From: Falsiroseomonas bella
GTDB taxonomy: Bacteria; Pseudomonadota; Alphaproteobacteria; Acetobacterales; Acetobacteraceae
Assembly (NCBI RefSeq): GCF_003173615.1
Contig: NZ_QGNA01000004.1
Location: forward strand, 124,001 to 188,000
Direction: 5' to 3'
Length of the DNA stretch: 64,000 nt
The position numbers were made by a program, and so were the translations under genes. The notes under the pieces were generated by a model that was given only the letters and a program-made list of their open reading frames with translations, searched no databases and was not told where the DNA came from. How positions within the stretch are numbered: the stretch's first letter is position 1; every line of letters begins with the position of its first letter. Positions 50,884 through 59,433 of this stretch are shown piece after piece.

Positions 50884-51768
50884 ATGACGGCGCGCATCGG
50901 CTTCGTCGGCCTGGGCAACATGGGCGGGCCGATGGCCCGCAACCTGGCGAAGGCAGGACACCGTGTCGCGGTCTTCGACATCGTGCCGGACCTGGTTTCG
51001 CGCTGCGTCGCGGCGGGGGCGACGGCGGCCGGCAGCGCGGCCGAGGCCGCCCGCGAGGCCGACTTCGTCATCACCATGCTGCCCGCCGGCCAGCATGTGC
51101 GCGAGGCCTGGCTCGGCGCCGGTGGCATGGCCGCTGCGTCCCGGCCCGATGCGGTGCTGGTGGATTGCTCCACCATCGATGTGGCGACGGCGCGGGAGGT
51201 GGCGGCGGGATGCGGCCGCGCCTTCCTCGATGCGCCCGTCTCGGGCGGCGTGATGGGGGCGGAGAATGCGACGCTGACCTTCATGGTCGGCGGCCCCGAC
51301 GCCGCCTTCGCCGCGGCCGAGCCGGTGCTGAACCGGATGGGCCGCGCCGCGATCCATTGCGGCGGCGCGGGCGCGGGGCAGGCGGCCAAGGCCTGCAACA
51401 ACATGATCTTGGCGGCGACCATGATCGCCACCTGCGAGGCCTTCGTGCTGGCCGAGAAACTCGGCCTGACGCATCAGGCGCTGTTCGACGTGGTCTCGAA
51501 ATCCTCCGGCCAGTCCTGGAGCGTGACGAGCTATTGCCCGGTGCCCGGCCCGGTGCCGGCGAGCCCAGCGAACCGCGACTACGCACCGGGCTTTGCCGCC
51601 GCGCTGATGCTGAAGGACCTCGGGCTGGCCGCCGAGGCCGCGGCGCAGACCGGCGCCGAGACGCCGATGGGCGCGAAGGCGCTGGAGCTGTATCGCGCCT
51701 TCGTGCAGGCTGGGAACGGCAGCGTGGATTTCTCGGGCATCATCCGCACGCTGCGTGGGGGCGGATAA
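50884..51768 (+). CDS. mmsB: 3-hydroxyisobutyrate dehydrogenase
   Basis: A 294-residue NAD-dependent beta-hydroxyacid dehydrogenase. The N-terminal signature FVGLGNMGGPMARNL lies at residues 7-21, the substrate-binding DAPVSGGVMGAENATLTFM near residue 116 and the catalytic Lys in GAGQAAKACNNM near residue 168. The C-terminal stretch SGQSWSVTSYCPVPGPVPA and NRDYAPGF is characteristic of 3-hydroxyisobutyrate dehydrogenase rather than tartronate semialdehyde reductase. The enzyme works in valine degradation. No other valine-degradation gene is adjacent in the window, apart from the HMG-CoA lyase locus 8 kb away. Confidence 0.92.
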   Translation: MTARIGFVGLGNMGGPMARNLAKAGHRVAVFDIVPDLVSRCVAAGATAAGSAAEAAREADFVITMLPAGQHVREAWLGAGGMAAASRPDAVLVDCSTIDVATAREVAAGCGRAFLDAPVSGGVMGAENATLTFMVGGPDAAFAAAEPVLNRMGRAAIHCGGAGAGQAAKACNNMILAATMIATCEAFVLAEKLGLTHQALFDVVSKSSGQSWSVTSYCPVPGPVPASPANRDYAPGFAAALMLKDLGLAAEAAAQTGAETPMGAKALELYRAFVQAGNGSVDFSGIIRTLRGGG

Positions 51769-51779
51769 GGCGGGCGTCC

Positions 51780-52484
51780 CTACTCCGCGTAGATCATCTT
51801 CCGCGTCATCCCGCCGTCGCTGACGAACTCGGCGCCCGTCACGAAGCCGCTCTCCGGCCCGACCAGCCAGGCGACCAGCGCGGCGATGTCCTCCGGCTTT
51901 CCGACGCGCCCGGCCGGGTGCTGCGCGTGGTCCTCCGGCCGCAGGGTCGCGCCCTTCGTGTCGATCCAGCCGGGGCTCACGCAGTTCACCCGCACATCCG
52001 GGCCGAGGCTGACCGCCAGTGCATGCGTCAGCGAGACCAGCCCGCCCTTGGAGGCGCTGTAGCTCTCCGTGTCCGGCTCCGACTGGTGCGCGCGGGTCGA
52101 GGCGATGGTCACCACCGCGCCCTTCGCCGCGCGCAGCATCGCCTCGGCCTCCCGCATCAGCAGGAAGGTCGCGGTGAGGTTGGCGCCGATCACTGCGTGC
52201 CACTCGGCGAGCGTCAGCTCTCGGAGCGGCTTGCGGATCATGAAGCCGGCATTGGAGATGAGCGCGTCCAGCCGCCCTTCCTGCTGCGCGATGCCGGCGA
52301 CCAGCTTGCGCACGGCGGCTTCCTCGGAGACATCCGCCTGGACGTGCCGCGCTGCCAGGCCGGTGGGCGGCGCCGCGGGATCGGCCACCACCACGCGCCA
52401 GCCGTCCCGCAGCAGGCGCTGCGCGATGCCAAGCCCGATGCCCTTCGCGCCACCCGTCACCAGCGCGACCCGTTGCTCCGCCAT
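51780..52484 (-). CDS. Short-chain dehydrogenase/reductase
   Basis: A 234-residue SDR oxidoreductase. Cofactor motif TGGAKGIG near residue 10, ISNAGF near residue 78, catalytic Ser in TIASTRAH near residue 126 and YSASK near residue 140 are all intact, and the C-terminal GFVTGAEFVSDGGM fits the family. The ATG at 52484 has GGAGG five bases upstream. A second ATG at 52499 overlaps the stop of the upstream LOG-family gene, so the exact start is uncertain by five codons. Substrate unknown. Confidence 0.9.
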   Translation of the reverse strand: MAEQRVALVTGGAKGIGLGIAQRLLRDGWRVVVADPAAPPTGLAARHVQADVSEEAAVRKLVAGIAQQEGRLDALISNAGFMIRKPLRELTLAEWHAVIGANLTATFLLMREAEAMLRAAKGAVVTIASTRAHQSEPDTESYSASKGGLVSLTHALAVSLGPDVRVNCVSPGWIDTKGATLRPEDHAQHPAGRVGKPEDIAALVAWLVGPESGFVTGAEFVSDGGMTRKMIYAE

Positions 52485-52495
52485 CGCGTCCTCCG

Positions 52496-53254
52496 TCATG
52501 CCCGGGGTCGAACGCCGCCAATCTCCAGCAGATGCCACGCGGCTTCCGCATCCTCCGCGAAATGCAGCAGGCCGAGGTCGTCCGGGCCGATCATCCCGTC
52601 CTCCGCCAGCGCGTCCCAGTTCACCAGCCGGCGCCAATAGGCCGCGTCCACCAGCACCACCGGCACCGCGCCCATGCGGCCCGACTGGCGCAGCGTCAGG
52701 ATCTCGAACAGCTCGTCCAGCGTGCCGAAGCCGCCGGGGAAGACGACCAGCGCGCGGGCGCGCATGGCCAGGTGCAGCTTGCGGATGGCGAAGTAGTGGA
52801 ACTGGAAGGTCAGCTCCGGCGTGGTGTAGGGGTTCGGCAGCTGTTCCCGCGGCAGGCGGATGTTGAAGCCGATGGAGGGCGCGCCGGCGTCATGCGCGCC
52901 GCGATTCGCCGCCTCCATCAGCCCCGGCCCGCCGCCGGTGGCGATCACGTTGTCGCGGATGCCGGCCACCGGATGCAGCGCGCCGCCGCGTTCGGAGGCG
53001 ATGCGGCCGAAGCGCCGCGCCTGGTCGTACCAGCGCGCATGCCGCTCGGGCCCGCCGGAGGCGGCGCGCGCGCTGCCGAAGACAACGAGGGTGGAGCGCA
53101 CGCCCCAGGCGCGCAGCGCCTCGTCCGCCTTCATGCACTCCACCTGCAGCCGCACGCCGCGCATGGAGGGGCTGAGCAGGAACTCCCGGTCGAACAGCGC
53201 GAGCTCGTAGCTCGGCCCGAGGCGCGGCGATCCGTTGCGTGTCCTGGCTGCCAT
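52496..53254 (-). CDS. LOG-family protein (TIGR00730-type Rossmann fold), possible cytokinin riboside phosphoribohydrolase
   Basis: A 252-residue protein of the LOG / lysine-decarboxylase-like family. The two family motifs are GGGPGLMEAANRGAHDAG near residue 110 and VVFPGGFGTLDELFEIL near residue 168. Such proteins cleave nucleoside monophosphates to base and ribose 5-phosphate. This is the longer bacterial form with about 70 residues before the Rossmann core. GGAGG lies five bases before the ATG at 53254. It overlaps the SDR region at its end by the ATGA at 52496-52499. Confidence 0.9.
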   Translation of the reverse strand: MAARTRNGSPRLGPSYELALFDREFLLSPSMRGVRLQVECMKADEALRAWGVRSTLVVFGSARAASGGPERHARWYDQARRFGRIASERGGALHPVAGIRDNVIATGGGPGLMEAANRGAHDAGAPSIGFNIRLPREQLPNPYTTPELTFQFHYFAIRKLHLAMRARALVVFPGGFGTLDELFEILTLRQSGRMGAVPVVLVDAAYWRRLVNWDALAEDGMIGPDDLGLLHFAEDAEAAWHLLEIGGVRPRA

Positions 53255-53318
53255 CCTCGCCTCCTGCGCCCGGCGGGGCCTATGCTGGCGCCTCGGCAGG
53301 CGGGAGGGGAAGTGTGCC

Positions 53319-54917
53319 ATGGCGATCCGGCTGAAAGTCTGCGGCGCGGCGCGCACCGTCACCGGCCTCTCCCTGCTGTTCGAGACGCCGCGATCCCGCG
53401 TGCTGGTGGATTGCGGCATGTTCCAGGGGCCGAAGACGCTGAAGGCGCTGAACTACGAGCCCTTTCCCTTCGACCCCGCCGACATCGACGCCGTGCTGCT
53501 GACGCATGCGCACATCGACCATTCGGGCCTGCTGCCGAAGCTGGTGCGGCAAGGCTTTCGGGGCGCGATCCACGCCACCACCGCCACGTGTGACCTGTGC
53601 TCGGTGATGCTTCCCGATTCCGGCAGCATCCAGGAAAGCGAGGTGGAGCAGCTCAACCGCCGCAACCGCCGCCGCGGCCGCGACCCGGTGGAGCCGATCT
53701 ACACCGCCGAGGACGCGGAGCGGACGATGGTGGCGTTCCGCAAGACCGAGTACGGCGCCTGGGTGACGCCCGTGCCCGGGCTGCGCGCGCGCTGGTGGAA
53801 TGCCGGCCACATGCTGGGCTCCGCCTCCATCGAGCTGGACTTCGTCACCGACGAAGGGCCGATGCGCGTGCTCGTCTCGGGCGACATCGGCCCCGATCTC
53901 GGCCCGATCCAGCGCGACCCGGAAGGGCCGACGGATGGCGTGGACCATGTCTTCCTGGAAAGCACCTATGGCGACGAGGACAGGCCCGCCATCGGCCAGG
54001 CGGCGCGCCGTGCGGCGCTGGCGAAGCTGGTCAACGACGCCTCCCGCCAGAACGGCGCGCTGCTGATCCCGATCTTCGCGGTGGAGCGCGCGCAGGAGGT
54101 GATGCTCGACCTCGTCACGCTGATCCATGCGAAGCAGGTGCCGCCGACCGAGATCCATCTCGACAGCCCGCTGGCGCAGCGCGCGACCTCGGTCTTCGCG
54201 AAGCATGCCGCGCTGCTGGAGGATGGCGCGGCGATGCGCGCGGCGCTCGCCGATCATCACATCCACCATGTCGAGGACTGGCGGCAGAGCATGCAGCTCG
54301 CGCGGCAGGACGGGTTCCGCGTGATCCTGGCCGGCAGCGGCATGTGCGAGGCCGGGCGCATCCGCGCGCATCTGAAGGCGAAGCTGTGGGATGCGCGCAC
54401 CATCGTCGCGCTGGTCGGCTTCCAGGCGCAGGGGACGCTCGGGCGGCTGCTGCAGGACGGCGCCGACCGCGTGCGCATCCAGGGCGAGCCGATCCGCGTC
54501 GGCGCGCGCATCACCATGATCGAGGGTTATTCCGGCCATGCCGACGCGCCGGAACTGCTGCGCTGGCTGGAGGCGCGCGGCCGGATCGCGGGCGGCCTGT
54601 TCCTGGTGCATGGCGAGGAGGAGGCGATCGCCGGCCTGGCGCAAGGCGTTCTTGATCGCGGCATCGTGCCGGAACAGGCGCTGGTCCGCCCGCTGCTGGA
54701 CGAGGCCTTCGTGCTGCGCCCCGGCGCGGCGCCGGAGCGCGACAAGGAGCGCTCGAAGGGTCGTCGGCTGGCGCCGGAGCGCGTGGGCCTGCCGGACTGG
54801 CACAACGAGCGCGCTGCCCTCACGCTGCAGATCGAGGAGGCGCTGGAGAAGGCGGGCGACGACCGCGGCCGCGCCGCGCTGCTCGCGCGGCTTCGGCAGG
54901 CGCTGGACGCGCGCTGA
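53319..54917 (+). CDS. MBL-fold / beta-CASP nuclease-like protein
   Basis: A 532-residue protein with a metallo-beta-lactamase core and a beta-CASP insert, the arrangement of RNA-processing exonucleases such as YSH1-like proteins. The metal motif THAHIDHSG lies near residue 66, with later ligands in WNAGHMLGSAS and VSGDIG; beta-CASP features are IPIFAVERAQEV, AGSGMCEAGRIRAHL near residue 345 and EGYSGHADAPEL near residue 404. About 80 charged helical residues end the protein. GGGAGGGG lies eight bases before the ATG at 53319. RNA cleavage or decay is the usual role; the target here is unknown. Confidence 0.92.
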   Translation: MAIRLKVCGAARTVTGLSLLFETPRSRVLVDCGMFQGPKTLKALNYEPFPFDPADIDAVLLTHAHIDHSGLLPKLVRQGFRGAIHATTATCDLCSVMLPDSGSIQESEVEQLNRRNRRRGRDPVEPIYTAEDAERTMVAFRKTEYGAWVTPVPGLRARWWNAGHMLGSASIELDFVTDEGPMRVLVSGDIGPDLGPIQRDPEGPTDGVDHVFLESTYGDEDRPAIGQAARRAALAKLVNDASRQNGALLIPIFAVERAQEVMLDLVTLIHAKQVPPTEIHLDSPLAQRATSVFAKHAALLEDGAAMRAALADHHIHHVEDWRQSMQLARQDGFRVILAGSGMCEAGRIRAHLKAKLWDARTIVALVGFQAQGTLGRLLQDGADRVRIQGEPIRVGARITMIEGYSGHADAPELLRWLEARGRIAGGLFLVHGEEEAIAGLAQGVLDRGIVPEQALVRPLLDEAFVLRPGAAPERDKERSKGRRLAPERVGLPDWHNERAALTLQIEEALEKAGDDRGRAALLARLRQALDAR

Positions 54918-54938
54918 GCCACGACCCAGATAGGCCGC

Positions 54939-56963
54939 ATGACCGACAATCCACTGCTCGAGCCCTGGACCACGCCCTTCGGCGTGCCCCCCTTCGACCG
55001 CATCCGCCCGGAACATTTCCCGCCGGCCTTCGAGGCGGCGCTGGCGGCGCATCGCGCGGAGATCGCCGCGATCGGCAAGGATCCCGCGCCGCCCTCCTTC
55101 GCCAACACGGTGGAGGCGCTGGAGCGCGCGGGCGGCCTGCTGACCCGCGTCGCCGCCACCTTCTTCAACCTGGCGGCCAGCCAGGCCACCGACGAACTGC
55201 AGGCGGTGGAGCGCGACTGGGCGCCGAAGCTCGCCCGCCATCGCGCAGAGGTCGCGCTGGATGCGGCGACCTTCCGCCGCATCGCGGCGCTCTATGAGCG
55301 GCGCGCGGCCCTCGGCCTGGATCCGGACCAGCTTCGCCTGCTGGAACGGCTGCACATGAACCGCCTGCGCAGCGGCGCCGGGCTGGACGACGCCGCGCGG
55401 GCGCGCATGACGGAAATCTCCGCCCGCCTCGCGGTGCTGCACACCGCCTTCGGCCAGAACGTGCTGGCCGACGAGAACGCGTGGCAGATGGTGCTGGGCG
55501 CGGAGGACCTCGACGGCCTGCCCGGCTTCCTGCGCGAGGCCGCGGCGCAGGCGGCGAAGGAGCGCGGCGCGGCGGGCTATGTCATCACCCTCGCGCGGTC
55601 CTCCGTCGAGCCCTTCCTGACCTATTCGGCGCGCCGCGACCTGCGGGAACGCGCCTGGCGCGCCTGGGTCGCGCGCGGTGCGCTCGACCCCGCGCGCGAC
55701 AACGAACCGCTGGTGCGCGAGATTCTTTCGTTACGCGCCGAGCGCGCGCGGTTGCTCGGCCATGCGGACCACGCCGAGTACCGGCTTGCCGACACCATGG
55801 CGAAGCGCCCCGAGGCGGCGGAGCAGTTACTGCGCGCCGCGTGGGAGCCCGCGAAGCGCCGCGCGGCGGAGGAACGCGCGGAACTCGCCGCGCTCGCCCG
55901 CGCGGAGGGCCAGAACGAGCCCATCGAGGCCTGGGACTGGCGCTACTGGGCGGAGCGCGCGCGGCTCGCCAGGCACGATCTCGACGGCGCCGCGCTCAAG
56001 CCCTTCTTCGAGCTGGAGGCGATGCTGCGCGCGATCTTCGCGACCGCCGGCCGCCTCTTCGGCCTGCGCTTCGCGGAACGCGCGGACATACCCGTCTATC
56101 ACCCCGATGTCCGCGCCTTCGAAGTGCTGGATTCCGACGGCACGCATCGCGGCGTCTTCCTGCTCGACAACTTTTCCCGAGTTGGCAAACGCTCGGGTGC
56201 CTGGATGAGCAGTTTTCGCGTGGGCGAGAGCTTTGCGGACCGCGTCTCGCCGATCATCGTCAACAACAACAACCTGGCAAAGTCCTCGCCGACGCTGCTG
56301 TCTTTCGACGATGCGCGCACGCTGTTCCACGAATTCGGGCATGCGCTGCACGGGCTGATGAGCACCGCGCGCTATCCCTCCCAGTCCGGCACGGCGGTGC
56401 TGGGCGACTTCGTGGAGTTCCCCTCGCAGGTGATGGAGCATTGGCTGTCGGTGCCGGAGACGCTGCGGACCCATGCGCGCCATCACGCGACGGGCGAGAC
56501 GCTGCCGGACGCCATGATCGAAAAACTGCTGGCGGCGCGGAACGAAGGGCAGGGCTTCGCGACGGTGGAATACGTCTCCTCCGCCCTGATGGACCTCGCG
56601 CTGCACCGCCATGCCGAGCCCGACGCCCTCGACATCACCGCCTTCGAACAAAAATTCCTGCAGGAGATCGGGATGCCGGAGGGCATCGTGCTGCGGCACC
56701 GCCCGCTGCATTTCGGGCATCTCTTCGCGGGCGGCGGCTATGCCGCGGGCTACTATTTCTACCTCTGGGCCGAGGTGCTGGACGCCGACGGCTTCGAGGC
56801 CTTCGAGGAAGCGGGCGATCCCTTCCACCCCGAGTTGGCCGCGCGGCTCAAGGCGATCTACGAGGCCGGCGACACGCGCGAGCCGATGGAACTCTACACG
56901 CAGTTCCGCGGCCGCCCGCCGCGGGTGGAGGCGCTGCTGCGCAAGCGCGGGCTCGCGGCATAG
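54939..56963 (+). CDS. M3-family zinc oligopeptidase (oligopeptidase A / Dcp type)
   Basis: A 674-residue cytoplasmic metallopeptidase that degrades short peptides. The zinc motif is HEFGHALHGL with H464, E465 and H468, and the third ligand is expected in FVEFPSQVMEHW about 25 residues later. N-terminal features such as PLLEPWTTPFGVPPFDRIRPEHFPP-like sequence and the helical region fit peptidyl-dipeptidase Dcp / oligopeptidase A. The length is at the family average. It follows the beta-CASP gene after 21 bases on the same strand. A few stretches (for example 56165-56280) use more A/T-ending codons than the neighbours, but the frame is intact. Confidence 0.94.
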   Translation: MTDNPLLEPWTTPFGVPPFDRIRPEHFPPAFEAALAAHRAEIAAIGKDPAPPSFANTVEALERAGGLLTRVAATFFNLAASQATDELQAVERDWAPKLARHRAEVALDAATFRRIAALYERRAALGLDPDQLRLLERLHMNRLRSGAGLDDAARARMTEISARLAVLHTAFGQNVLADENAWQMVLGAEDLDGLPGFLREAAAQAAKERGAAGYVITLARSSVEPFLTYSARRDLRERAWRAWVARGALDPARDNEPLVREILSLRAERARLLGHADHAEYRLADTMAKRPEAAEQLLRAAWEPAKRRAAEERAELAALARAEGQNEPIEAWDWRYWAERARLARHDLDGAALKPFFELEAMLRAIFATAGRLFGLRFAERADIPVYHPDVRAFEVLDSDGTHRGVFLLDNFSRVGKRSGAWMSSFRVGESFADRVSPIIVNNNNLAKSSPTLLSFDDARTLFHEFGHALHGLMSTARYPSQSGTAVLGDFVEFPSQVMEHWLSVPETLRTHARHHATGETLPDAMIEKLLAARNEGQGFATVEYVSSALMDLALHRHAEPDALDITAFEQKFLQEIGMPEGIVLRHRPLHFGHLFAGGGYAAGYYFYLWAEVLDADGFEAFEEAGDPFHPELAARLKAIYEAGDTREPMELYTQFRGRPPRVEALLRKRGLAA

Positions 56964-56964
56964 C

Positions 56965-56987
56965 GGGAAGGCGCTCCGCGCCTCCCC
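56965..56987. terminator. Imperfect hairpin between convergent genes
   Basis: GGGAAGGCGC at 56965-56974 pairs with GCGCCTCCCC at 56978-56987 (one mismatch) around a three-base loop. It lies just after the M3 peptidase stop and ten bases before the stop of the convergent Bug gene. Confidence 0.55.
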
Positions 56988-56996
56988 GCGCGCTGG

Positions 56997-57971
56997 TCAG
57001 CTCTCGGGGCGGATGCCGAGGCGGCGGATCAGCCCGCCCCAGCGCTCGATCTCGGCCTTCTGCAGCGCGGCGAACTCCGCCGGGGTGGAGCCTACCGGCT
57101 CGAAGCCGGCGGCTTCCAGCACGCGGCGCTGCTCGGGCTGGTTCAGCGCCACCCGGCACTCCTGCGCGATGCGGGAAGCGCGGTCGGCCGGCGTGCCCGC
57201 GGGGCCGAACAGCCCGATCCAGGCGACGACCGGTTCCATCTGCACGCCCGCCTCGCGCAGGGTCGGCACATCCGGCAGCTGCGGCATGCGGCCAGGACCG
57301 GTGACAGCCAGGGCGCGAAGCTGGCCGTCGCGGACCTGCCCGGCGACGCCGGCATAGGGCGCGAAGAACAGCTGCAGCCGCCCCGCCACCAGGTCCAGCA
57401 CCGCCGGCGCGACGCCGCGGTAGGAGACGTGCTCGGCCCGGAAATTCTCCCGCGCCGCCATGTCCTCGGTGGCGAGGTGGGAGAGCGTGCCGGGGCCTGT
57501 CGAGCCGTAGTTCAGCTTGCCCGGATTGGCGCGCGCATAGGCGAGCAGCTCCGCGACGGTGTTCGCCGGGACGGAGGGATGCACCGCCAGCACGAAGGGC
57601 AGCCGCGCCAGCAGCGAGATCGTCGAGAGGTCGGTCGCGGGGTCGAAGGAGAGCGCGGGGTTCAGCACCTTCGCCGTGCTGCCGGGGCCGCCGATGGTGA
57701 CGCCGAAGGTGTGGCCGTCCGAGGCGCGTGCGATCGCCTCGGTGCCGATGTTGCCGCCGCCGCCGGCGCGGTTGTCCACCACGAAGGGCTGGCCGAACAC
57801 CTGCTGCAGATGCGGCGTCACCGCGCGCGCCGCCATGTCGGGGGTGGAGCCGCCGGGGAAGGCGACGATCACGCGCACCGGGCGGTCCGGCCAGGCGGGC
57901 TGCGCGGCCAGCGTGCCGGGCAGGGCGGCGAGGGTGGCGGCGCCGAGCACGCCGCGACGGGTGAGGGTCAT
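56997..57971 (-). CDS. Bug/TctC-family substrate-binding protein
   Basis: A 324-residue periplasmic receptor with signal peptide MTLTRRGVLGAATLAALPGTLAAQ; the TRRGVLG start suggests possible Tat export. Family motifs VVDNRAGGGGNIGTEAIARA and HVSYRGVAPAVLDLVAGRL are present; the usual ADGYT is changed to SDGHT. GGGAGG lies about seven bases before the ATG at 57971, so the longer frame to 58007 is not needed. The fourth Bug receptor of the window, again without TctAB. Ligand unknown. Confidence 0.93.
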   Translation of the reverse strand: MTLTRRGVLGAATLAALPGTLAAQPAWPDRPVRVIVAFPGGSTPDMAARAVTPHLQQVFGQPFVVDNRAGGGGNIGTEAIARASDGHTFGVTIGGPGSTAKVLNPALSFDPATDLSTISLLARLPFVLAVHPSVPANTVAELLAYARANPGKLNYGSTGPGTLSHLATEDMAARENFRAEHVSYRGVAPAVLDLVAGRLQLFFAPYAGVAGQVRDGQLRALAVTGPGRMPQLPDVPTLREAGVQMEPVVAWIGLFGPAGTPADRASRIAQECRVALNQPEQRRVLEAAGFEPVGSTPAEFAALQKAEIERWGGLIRRLGIRPES

Positions 57972-58032
57972 CGGGGTTCCTCCCTGGTGCGATTGATCCG
58001 CACCCAAGCCCGGCTGGCCGCCGGGGGCAAGA

Positions 58033-58524
58033 TCATCCGGCGCGGGCGAGGGTGGTGCGCGGATGCACGAAGCCGCGCACCGGGTAGCCCGTCACGCCGA
58101 GGTCGTTGATGCGCGGATACCACACGCGCACAACGGACCAGTCGTTGCCGGGCGAGACATCCACCACGCGCTGGCCGGTGGCGATGCGCCCGCGGGCGGC
58201 GCCGGAGGCCCAGTTCGCGTGGTCCACCAGGATCTCGCGCCGGCCGACCACGCGTGTCACGACGGCGACATGGCCGTCGCGCATCCGGCTGGTGCGGTTG
58301 ATCACCAGCACGCTGCCGGGGATCGGCGTGCGGGAGCGGTCGTAGCGCCCGGCGGCCGCGTCCCACCAGGTCCAGGCATCGCCCTGCAACTGGATCCCGG
58401 ACCGTGCCCGGGCATAGGGCACGCAGGAGACGGGCTCGGTGAGGCCCGCCCCCGGCCCCGGCGCGCGGGTGCTGCCGCAGGCGGCCAGCGCGAGCAGAAG
58501 CAGGATGGCAAGGGCGGCGCGCAT
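58033..58524 (-). CDS. CHAP-domain lipoprotein
   Basis: A 163-residue protein with a lipoprotein signal (MRAALAILLLLALAAC, lipid-bearing Cys16). The rest is a CHAP (NlpC/P60-like) amidase domain: catalytic Cys34 in PVSCVPYARARSG, His85 in RDGHVAVVTRV and the polar third residue in DHANW near residue 104. It probably cuts peptidoglycan cross-bridges or amide bonds in the periplasm. No Shine-Dalgarno sequence precedes the ATG, and TAGAAT (minus strand, 58537-58532) lies just upstream, so the mRNA may be nearly leaderless. Confidence 0.88.
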   Translation of the reverse strand: MRAALAILLLLALAACGSTRAPGPGAGLTEPVSCVPYARARSGIQLQGDAWTWWDAAAGRYDRSRTPIPGSVLVINRTSRMRDGHVAVVTRVVGRREILVDHANWASGAARGRIATGQRVVDVSPGNDWSVVRVWYPRINDLGVTGYPVRGFVHPRTTLARAG

Positions 58525-58531
58525 CGGGTTG

Positions 58532-58537
58532 ATTCTA
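58532..58537 (-). promoter_or_regulatory. Possible -10 element of the CHAP lipoprotein gene
   Basis: The minus strand reads TAGAAT here, a close match to a -10 hexamer in an AT-rich patch of a very GC-rich region. No good -35 is seen 17 bases upstream. Transcription would begin within one to three bases of the ATG at 58524. Confidence 0.4.
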
Positions 58538-58567
58538 CCAGAAAACGAGGCGCGCCCGCCACGCCGA

Positions 58568-59362
58568 TCATCCGGGCCGCCGGCCCTTCACGCCCCAGGC
58601 CCGCACCGCCAGCAGGATCTCGCCCTCCGGCCCGGTCGGTAGCCGCGCGCGCAGCGCCTCCCGGATGGCGGCGCGCGTCGCCTCGTCCAGCCCCGCGCAG
58701 TATTTGGGCGCGGAGCCCGTGCCGCCGAGGAAGGGCGTCCAGTATTCGTCGAAATCCGCGAAGGCGGCGGGGATGTCGAGCGCGGTCGTCTCCACAGCCG
58801 CGAGCCCCGCCGCCGCGAAGGCCGCGGCCAGCGGCGCCGGGCGGCAGATCGGGGCGTTGAGGCCGTCGTCGAAGCGCGCCGCGTCCGGGTCGATGGCGCG
58901 CGCGGCGTCGAAGAAGTGGCGCATGATCTGCATCTGGCCGGCATAGTCCCAGACATAGAGCGCAACGGTGCCGCCCGGCCGCACCAGCCGTGCCATCTCG
59001 GCCAGCGCCTTCGGCTTGTCGGGCAGGAAGTTCAGCACGAGGCCGCTGACTGCGAGGTCGAAGGCGGCGCCGGGCTGGCCGGTATCGGTCGCGTCGCCTT
59101 GCAGGAAGGCGCCCTGCGGCACGCGCGCCGCGGCTTCGGCGAGGAAGGCGGGCGCGCTGTCCAGGCCGACAAGCCGCGCCGGGGCGCAGCGCCGCGCGAC
59201 GGCCTCGCTCAGCACGCCAGTGCCGCAGCCGAGGTCCATCCAGTCGAGGCCGGTCCGCGGCGCCAGCCAATCGAGGAACAGCGGCGCGACGGCGCGGCTC
59301 CAGCGGCCCATGTAGCGCTCATAGGCCTCGGCCGCGCCCCACAGCCCCGTCGTGCCGCCCAT
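58568..59362 (-). CDS. Class I SAM-dependent methyltransferase
   Basis: A 264-residue methyltransferase. The SAM-binding motif I is WMDLGCGTGVLSEAV near residue 41, the acidic loop is LVGLDSAPAFL, motif II includes FLQGDATDTG, and FDLAVSGLVLNFLPD and RLVRPGGTVALYVWDY follow, as in UbiE/Coq5-like enzymes. The second half contains an unusual EYWTPFLGGTGSAPKYCAGL segment. The acceptor is unknown. It stands alone between a lipoprotein and the HMG-CoA lyase gene. Confidence 0.9.
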   Translation of the reverse strand: MGGTTGLWGAAEAYERYMGRWSRAVAPLFLDWLAPRTGLDWMDLGCGTGVLSEAVARRCAPARLVGLDSAPAFLAEAAARVPQGAFLQGDATDTGQPGAAFDLAVSGLVLNFLPDKPKALAEMARLVRPGGTVALYVWDYAGQMQIMRHFFDAARAIDPDAARFDDGLNAPICRPAPLAAAFAAAGLAAVETTALDIPAAFADFDEYWTPFLGGTGSAPKYCAGLDEATRAAIREALRARLPTGPEGEILLAVRAWGVKGRRPG

Positions 59363-59433
59363 GGCCGCTCCGCCCCGGATTGCCAGGTTGCGAGGCTAGG
59401 CCCGCGGGCGGCGCCCGATCCAGCGTTGCGAAG

